From a virus, in IMG/VR virus record IMGVR_UViG_3300035701_001471, positions 1-31,634 of that record: a stretch of DNA of 31,634 nucleotides; one strand, written 5' to 3'. Positions 31,324 to 31,634 of the stretch are shown in pieces. Position 1 is the first letter of the stretch. Every line of letters starts with the position of its first letter. The notes beneath the pieces are model-generated. The model made no database searches. It saw only the letters and a program-made list of their open reading frames with translations, and was not told the DNA's origin. The position numbers were made by a program, and so were the translations under genes.

Positions 31324-31610
31324 GTAACTTCTTCAAGAAACTTACCGCAAGCCATCCACTTCTTACGCCAATCAGTACCAGCTCCGTTACTATCACCATA
31401 TAACTCACACTTAAAATAGTTGTGATTATGGCCTTCTTTTATGAGAAGATGAGCACAATCACCACATTTCTTACCATTGATTCTATTGTGACTACGCCAC
31501 ATAATGGCAAGTCTTTGAGGTACTGGCTCAGTAGTAATTGCAGCTTGTTTATGAAATTCCCAGGGATTAGTCATGATATATAATCGACAGTCCTTGACGT
31601 TTGCAAGCAT
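31320..31610 (-). CDS. Small zinc-ribbon-like protein
   Basis: The 96-residue frame starts at ATG 31610; MTNPWE at 31574 is an alternative start, but neither has a strong ribosome-binding site, so the start is uncertain. The C-terminal half has KKCGDCAHLL, YFKCELYG and TDWRKKWMACGKF. The CxxC...C...C arrangement with the DWRxxWxAC ending matches a small family I remember from phage and bacterial genomes, likely a four-Cys zinc site. Basic and aromatic residues suggest nucleic-acid or protein binding. It is the first gene of the minus cluster visible here and overlaps the next by ATGA. Confidence 0.65.
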   Translation of the reverse strand: MLANVKDCRLYIMTNPWEFHKQAAITTEPVPQRLAIMWRSHNRINGKKCGDCAHLLIKEGHNHNYFKCELYGDSNGAGTDWRKKWMACGKFLEEVT

Positions 31611-31634
31611 TTGCCTAGTTTAGTCATTCAATAT

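Overview
The window is part of a tailed double-stranded DNA phage (or prophage) genome with a siphovirus-like plan. It covers the scaffold and capsid genes, neck and tail genes, a giant tape measure gene, the tail tip and adhesins, and a lysis module. A short opposite-strand cluster of small accessory genes ends the window. Terminase and portal are absent and probably lie to the left. The GH25-type endolysin suggests a host with an accessible peptidoglycan wall, but the sequence does not identify the host. Stops are standard, ribosome-binding sites are strong AGGAGG types, and many genes are joined by TAATG or ATGA overlaps, which indicates a long co-translated plus-strand operon.

Layout: 3-3098 holds the end of one surface-type protein and an 891-residue fibre built from about 55 copies of a 14-residue repeat. 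3241-5765 holds a small virion protein, the scaffold and the major capsid protein. 5765-8097 holds a head-tail adaptor, a tail terminator and the major tail (tube) protein. 8310-9028 holds two tail assembly chaperone frames joined by a well-supported -1 frameshift site. 9036-19949 is a 3,637-residue tape measure protein. 19949-26767 holds tail tip, hub and adhesin proteins. 26780-29521 holds a structural protein, a GH25 endolysin, several small basic proteins including an endonuclease VII-type HNH nuclease, and a holin candidate. A bidirectional terminator at 29549-29585 separates this operon from a convergent minus-strand cluster (31610 to 29657) of small conserved phage proteins.

The most interesting points are four. 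(1) The tape measure gene carries a mini-intein of 131 residues just before its conserved C-terminal motif, leaving a 98-residue tail. (2) The same protein has an N-terminal block of roughly 1,800 residues between proline-rich linkers. Inside it are an RSPT segment and a GGDFDFD motif that resemble the catalytic barrel of multisubunit-type RNA polymerases, so a virion RNA polymerase fused to a tape measure is a testable possibility. (3) A palindrome, CTCCAC-ARN-GTGGAG, occurs five times across the window in unrelated coding and noncoding contexts. (4) A slippery GGGGGAA is followed after 6 nt by an 11-bp stem at the chaperone overlap.

All functional names rest on motif reading, gene order and recollection of families. 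No database search was run.
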